A DNA stretch of 18,446 nucleotides from Clostridium sp. (GTDB lineage: Bacteria; Bacillota; Clostridia; Clostridiales; Clostridiaceae). Of the stretch, positions 15,087-18,446 are shown piece after piece. How positions within the stretch are numbered: position 1 is the first letter of the stretch; the number at the start of each line of letters is the position of its first letter. Both the position numbers and the translations under genes were made by a program. Where the stretch lies: the NCBI GenBank assembly GCA_012511315.1, contig JAAZGI010000164.1:1-18446 (forward strand), read 5' to 3'. A model generated the notes under the pieces. It was given only the letters and a program-made list of their open reading frames with translations, had not been told where the DNA came from and ran no database searches.

Positions 15087-15713
15087 ATGAGAAATAATAA
15101 TTTTGAAGATGTTGTTTTTAACAGAAGATCTGTTAAAGTATTTGATGTAAATGTAAAGATAAGCCAGGAAGAAATGCTTGAAATGATAAATAAGGCGGTG
15201 ACAGCTCCTTCCTCTGTGAATCTTCAGCCATGGAGATTTGTTATCGTAGAATCAAAAGAAGGCAAAGATAAACTAAGACCCCTAATTAGGTTTAATAAAA
15301 GACAGAATGACACATCGTCAGCTATGATCCTTATTTTCGGTGATATGGAGTGCTACAAAAAGGGAGATGAAATCTATGAGGAAGCTGTAAATAAAGGTCT
15401 AATGCCAGAAGACGTTAAAAATGATACATTGAATTTATTCATCCCTGCCTACGAAAATGCAAGCAGACAGAAAATGAATGATATAGTAAAGATTGACTCA
15501 AGCTTAGTTGCAGCCCAGCTTATGCTCGTTGCAAGACACTATGGTTATGACACTAATCCCATCGGTGGATTTGAGGAAAATCAACTGGCAGAAGCTTTCG
15601 GTCTAGATAAAGATCGTTATGTCCCTGTGCTAATACTAGCTATCGGCAAAAGCGATTATGAAAGCCATGAAAGTGTCAGACTAGACGCTACCGATATTAC
15701 TCTCTTCAAATAG
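15087..15713 (+). CDS. Nitroreductase-family FMN oxidoreductase
   Basis: A 208-residue cytoplasmic flavoprotein. Family motifs are NRRSVKVFD (12-20; FMN phosphate-binding Arg-Arg-Ser), TAPSSVNLQPWRFVIV (39-54), and the C-terminal region HYGYDTNPIGGF (151-162) with YVPVLILAIGK. Members reduce nitroaromatics, quinones or enones with NAD(P)H; the natural substrate is unknown. I chose ATG 15087 rather than the in-frame ATG at 15063, because AGGAG (15075-15079) stands 7 bases before 15087 and homology starts there. It begins one base after the marR stop, implying translational coupling and shared control by the MarR protein. Confidence 0.9.
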   Translation: MRNNNFEDVVFNRRSVKVFDVNVKISQEEMLEMINKAVTAPSSVNLQPWRFVIVESKEGKDKLRPLIRFNKRQNDTSSAMILIFGDMECYKKGDEIYEEAVNKGLMPEDVKNDTLNLFIPAYENASRQKMNDIVKIDSSLVAAQLMLVARHYGYDTNPIGGFEENQLAEAFGLDKDRYVPVLILAIGKSDYESHESVRLDATDITLFK

Positions 15714-16209
15714 GGTTCAAATATTATTGAAGTGTTTAAGAAGAGGACTTTAACTGTAAAGTTTTACTTTCATCTGCAGTCTATCCTCTAGAAACCAGTG
15801 ATGAAGTAAAATTTCATTAATTTAAATATGGCATTAGACTAGTCCAGTTACTCTAAAATGCCTCTCAAAAAAATCAATAGATATACGAAAGTGCCCAAAT
15901 ATTATCTTGGTCTGATTAGCTCACGTCTAAAAATATATCAAAAATTAAAGCATCTAGATTTGGAGCCAATAAAGAGCCTAAATCTAGATGTTTTAATTTT
16001 CTCTTGCCTTGAAGGATTTGAAACAGAACATGATGCAAGGGAAGGTAGAAAAGGATATGACCGTGTTTCCTTGAAAACAAACTGGAAAAATACATGAATT
16101 ATGATTACTTATGCAGCAAGGTTATTAGTCTAAGAATCAAACTCTACCCGAAAGCTTTGTTTAGTGCGAAATTTGGTGAACTACAAGGAAGTTGATGCTC
16201 TCGAAAAGG
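15714..16209. other. Intergenic region with weak terminator and possible transposase debris
   Basis: A short hairpin ACTTTA-ACTG-TAAAGT (15747-15762) followed by TTTACTTT may end the nitroreductase transcript weakly. A small frame (15858-16097) spans a strong terminator and so is probably not a gene. Its end, GRKGYDRVSL, faintly recalls the N-terminal region of some DDE transposases. Nothing else is recognised. Confidence 0.4.
15951..16000 (+). terminator. Rho-independent terminator
   Basis: CATCTAGATTT (15951-15961) pairs with AAATCTAGATG (15980-15990), followed directly by TTTTAATTTT. It is a strong plus-strand terminator that isolates the reductase gene from the upstream operon. Confidence 0.75.
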
Positions 16210-16210
16210 A

Positions 16211-16239
16211 TTGATAAATTGCATGTAATCTAATATAAT
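16211..16239 (+). promoter_or_regulatory. Promoter of the flavoprotein reductase gene
   Basis: TTGATA (16211-16216), exactly 17 bases, then TATAAT (16234-16239). The leader is about 65 bases and contains an imperfect inverted repeat TTTGTTAA...TTAGCAAA (16253-16281). That repeat resembles Rex-type half-sites, but the spacing is too wide for a known Rex operator. Confidence 0.75.
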
Positions 16240-16309
16240 AAATTTTGCCGGTTTTGTTAATATAGATACAATGTTAGCAAACCTGGATAAAAAAATCAGG
16301 AGTTTTTAT

Positions 16310-18109
16310 ATGAAAAAAATGTCTAAGTTACTAAGTATTTTATTGATCTCCACCCTAATGGGCGCATGCACACCTAAAGGGAATGATTCTAAACCCGCCG
16401 AAACCACTGGCACCACAACGGCTACCAGCACCGACACTTCAAGCCCATCCTCAGGAGGAACTGGCTTGAAAGATGGGAAGTTTGTGGCAGAAGCTCAAGG
16501 GCACAATGCTCCTTTAACTTTGGAAGTAACAATAGCGGATAAACAAATAACTGCAATTGACATTACGGATCATAAAGAAACTGAAGAAATTTCTGATCCC
16601 GCTTCAGATCGTATTCCCAAGGGAATTATTGAGGCTCAGTCTTTAGCTGTAGATACTGTAAGTGGTGCAACCTATACATCGAACGCTATTCTGACAGCAG
16701 TTGAGAATGCATTAATTGAAGCTGGCGGAGATATTGCAGCATTTAAAGAAAATAAAGGCGAAGAAAAAGAAGGTACAGCAGTTTCCTATGAAGCTGATGT
16801 CATAGTAGTAGGAGCCGGAATTGCTGGCGTATCTGCTGCTCTTGAAGCTACCAATCAGGGAGCGAAGGTTATCCTTCTAGAAAAAATGGCATCTATTGGT
16901 GGAAGTACCATTCGTTCAGGTGGTAAAATTCAAGCCGCTGGAACATCCATTCAAAAAGCAGCTGGCATTGAAGATACGCCTGAGCAATTTGTCGACTATT
17001 TAATGGAAGTTGGTGAAAACCAGGTGGACAGAAGCTTCATCGAGTTAATCGCCAATAACTCAGCGGATAATGTTGAATGGTTAATAAGTAACGGGGTTGA
17101 GCTGTCAGACGAAATCGAGCTTGTTCACTCATCAATAACACCAGCGCGTGGACACTTCCCTGTCAACGGATCTGGTTCAGGAATTGTTCTCCCCTTATAT
17201 GAGAAATTAAAAGAAAAAAATGTACAAGTTTTACTTGAAACCCCTGCTCTATCTTTAATCAGTGAAGAAGGTCGAGTTATTGGAGTTAAGGCAACCAACC
17301 TTGCAAAGGATGATATCACAATAACTGCTAAAGCTGTTATTTTAGCAACGGGTGGATTTTCAAGAAACCCTGAATATATTGCAGAGTACTATCCAAGTTC
17401 TGGTAATTTTACTTCCAATGCAGGTGATGGAAATACAGGAGACGGTATTACCATGGGACTTTCAGTTGATGCTGATTTGGTTATGCCTGACGGCGGCATC
17501 AATTTAGCTTTGAATCCATACACCTACTATGGATACGGAGAAGAGGCAAAGGGTCTATTCGTCACACCAGAAGGTGAACGTTTTATGGATGAATCCGTAT
17601 TCCATTTCAAACGGACTCGCATTATGATGGATGAGGGAATTGATAATTGTTGGTACATCTTCGATGAAAGCGTCTTTAATGATCGAGTTGCTAAGTCCTT
17701 AGAGGAAAAGATGACCGTTGAAGCTGGTTCAATCGAAGAACTTGCAGAAAAAATGAGTGCTGATCCTACAAAACTAAAAGCAACCATTGAAAAATATAAT
17801 GAGTTAGCTAAAAAAGGTGAAGACACGGACTTCAACAAATCAAAAGATTTTATGGAGCCCATTGAATCCGGAAAATATTATGCTGCACATTTTGTTATGT
17901 CAAATAGTGGAACCCATGGTGGACTCAAAATCGACATTGATTCTCATGTAATCAACAAATCAGGAGACATTATTCCTGGACTGTATGCAGCTGGAGAAGT
18001 AGCCAGCGGCCAAATTCTTCACAAGGAATACCCAGGCAGCGGAACAGCACTAATTGCTTTCCTTACCTTTGGACGTCAAGCAGGCGCAGCTGCTGCTAAC
18101 GAAAAATAA
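16310..18109 (+). CDS. Lipoprotein FMN-binding/fumarate reductase-like flavoprotein
   Basis: From ATG 16310 (AGGAG at 16298-16302; the earlier in-frame ATG at 16271 lacks a ribosome site) the product has 599 residues. Residues 1-19 are a signal peptide with Cys20 as lipid-anchored residue, followed by a Thr/Ser-rich linker (22-50). An FMN_bind domain (about 52-142) has the SGAT motif (118-121), whose Thr is the expected covalent FMN site added by ApbE. The FAD domain starts at about 161 with VVGAGIAG (166-173) and spans a fumarate reductase/succinate dehydrogenase flavoprotein fold. It should act outside the membrane as a terminal reductase of an organic acceptor. The C-terminal substrate region reads GTHGGLK (534-540) and HKEYPGSGTAL (571-581) instead of the fumarate-type HHTMGG and HGxNRLGGNAL, so fumarate is unlikely. 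No apbE or electron-input gene lies in the window. Confidence 0.9.
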   Translation: MKKMSKLLSILLISTLMGACTPKGNDSKPAETTGTTTATSTDTSSPSSGGTGLKDGKFVAEAQGHNAPLTLEVTIADKQITAIDITDHKETEEISDPASDRIPKGIIEAQSLAVDTVSGATYTSNAILTAVENALIEAGGDIAAFKENKGEEKEGTAVSYEADVIVVGAGIAGVSAALEATNQGAKVILLEKMASIGGSTIRSGGKIQAAGTSIQKAAGIEDTPEQFVDYLMEVGENQVDRSFIELIANNSADNVEWLISNGVELSDEIELVHSSITPARGHFPVNGSGSGIVLPLYEKLKEKNVQVLLETPALSLISEEGRVIGVKATNLAKDDITITAKAVILATGGFSRNPEYIAEYYPSSGNFTSNAGDGNTGDGITMGLSVDADLVMPDGGINLALNPYTYYGYGEEAKGLFVTPEGERFMDESVFHFKRTRIMMDEGIDNCWYIFDESVFNDRVAKSLEEKMTVEAGSIEELAEKMSADPTKLKATIEKYNELAKKGEDTDFNKSKDFMEPIESGKYYAAHFVMSNSGTHGGLKIDIDSHVINKSGDIIPGLYAAGEVASGQILHKEYPGSGTALIAFLTFGRQAGAAAANEK

Positions 18110-18126
18110 GAATATAGGTTTAAGAA

Positions 18127-18155
18127 AAAGGCTCATGCAACTTGCATGGGCCTTT
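18127..18155 (+). terminator. Terminator of the flavoprotein reductase gene
   Basis: AAAGGCTCATGCA, loop ACT, TGCATGGGCCTTT: a 13-base-pair stem with one T-G pair, starting 17 bases after the stop codon and followed by CTTAT. The T-tract is weak but the position is right. Confidence 0.75.
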
Positions 18156-18213
18156 CTTATAACTTGGTCATTGTTTTTTAAAAGTATCTAGGTGCCAAGC
18201 TGATTGTAAGCGT

Positions 18214-18270
18214 AAAATAGCCCCCGTCTTGATTAAGCTCGTAAGCTTTGATCTAGAAGGGGGCTATTTT
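18214..18270. repeat. Hairpin at the IS66 tip
   Basis: AAAATAGCCCCC (18214-18225) pairs perfectly with GGGGGCTATTTT (18259-18270). One arm is part of the terminal repeat and the other overlaps the transposase stop. It probably stops transcription entering or leaving the element. Confidence 0.7.
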
Positions 18271-18446
18271 GTCGTTTTTAATTCTAATATGAGCTGGGAT
18301 TTTGGTTGACCAAGGAAGGACATCTTGAATCTTCTCTGGAGTTTGTCTATTTTGACTTAGTTCTTCAATGACAAACATTAAGTACTCGTAGGGGTGGAGC
18401 TTATTTGCCTTCGCTGTCTCCACGATGCTGTAGAGAACTTGACTGG
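18253..18446 (-). CDS. IS66-family transposase TnpC, C-terminal part (cut by window edge)
   Basis: The minus-strand frame open from the window edge to the TAG at 18255-18253 gives 64 residues: LYSIVETAKANKLHPYEYLMF, then VIEELSQ...PEKIQDVLPWSTKIP. This is the hallmark end of IS66 transposases (YS-x-(V/I)-E-T-A-K-A-N-x-L-x-P-Y-x-Y-L and (L/V)LPW). The catalytic DDE core lies outside the window. No frameshift or stop is seen, so the element may be intact, unlike the old relic at 780-1737. Confidence 0.9.
   Translation of the reverse strand, partial: SQVLYSIVETAKANKLHPYEYLMFVIEELSQNRQTPEKIQDVLPWSTKIPAHIRIKNDKIAPF

Larger units (their letters stand above)
18206..18446 (-). mobile_element. IS66-family insertion sequence, one end
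   Basis: The element's terminal inverted repeat starts with GTAAGCG at 18206 (GTAAGCGTAAAATAGCCCCC, 18206-18225), the typical IS66 tip, and encloses the 3' end of the transposase gene. The other end lies beyond the window. If it made the usual 8-base target duplication, the copy here is AGCTGATT (18198-18205). Confidence 0.8.

Noticed and set aside
15858..16097. Plus-strand 79-residue open frame downstream of the nitroreductase
   Set aside because: A strong terminator hairpin with T-run lies in its middle, there is no good ribosome site, and only its last residues faintly recall transposases.
16271..16309. Upstream ATG as start of the flavoprotein reductase
   Set aside because: It would put 13 extra residues before a good lipoprotein signal peptide and has no ribosome site.
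1..18446. CRISPR array, tRNA or rRNA genes
   Set aside because: No regularly spaced direct repeats and no cloverleaf or rRNA-like sequence were seen on either strand.

Overview
The window looks like chromosomal DNA of a low-to-moderate GC anaerobic Firmicute (class Clostridia). The reasons are strong AGGAGG-type ribosome binding sites, near-consensus TTGACA/TATAAT promoters, a Lys-rich low-GC protein style, a binding-protein-dependent sugar importer of clostridial type, an anaerobic flavoprotein reductase and IS66 debris. I cannot name the genus with confidence.

Layout. 1-395 (minus): start of a secreted SH3-repeat protein that runs off the left edge, with its own promoter at 455-483. 396-2049: no intact gene; about 780-1737 is a heavily decayed IS66-type element (tnpB- and tnpC-like remnants, minus strand), followed by a long hairpin at 1877-1923. 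2050-9958 (minus): a six-gene unit read from right to left: LacI-type regulator, lipoprotein sugar-binding protein, two MalF/MalG-type permeases, a GH94 phosphorylase and an MsmK/UgpC-type ATPase. 9959-10152: shared control region. 10153-12576 (plus): cellobiose phosphorylase, divergent from the operon. 12577-14300: terminators and a graveyard in which an SH3-M28 peptidase gene is broken into pieces with a truncated rhuM gene sitting between the peptidase halves. 14574-15713 (plus): a MarR regulator and nitroreductase pair with palindromic operators. 16211-18109 (plus): a lipoprotein fumarate-reductase-like flavoprotein with an FMN-binding domain. 18206-18446: right end of a probably intact IS66 element whose transposase continues past the window.

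How the genes work together. The importer should bring a beta-linked disaccharide or short oligosaccharide into the cell, where two cytoplasmic GH94 enzymes split it with phosphate to sugar-1-phosphate plus free sugar, saving ATP. The cellobiose phosphorylase is recognised with high confidence. The second GH94 enzyme belongs to a different branch, closer at its N-terminus to chitobiose phosphorylase, and carries Gln where the phosphate-site His is expected, so its substrate is open. LacI-like operator candidates lie in the leaders of both divergent transcripts, suggesting one regulator controls both arms.

The most interesting points are the double-phosphorylase locus with the altered phosphate site, the mosaic SH3-M28/rhuM pseudogene, and the flavinylated lipoprotein reductase whose fumarate-site residues are replaced. 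I did not find a CRISPR array, tRNA or rRNA. I see no clear evidence for a wholly new defence or mobile system here.
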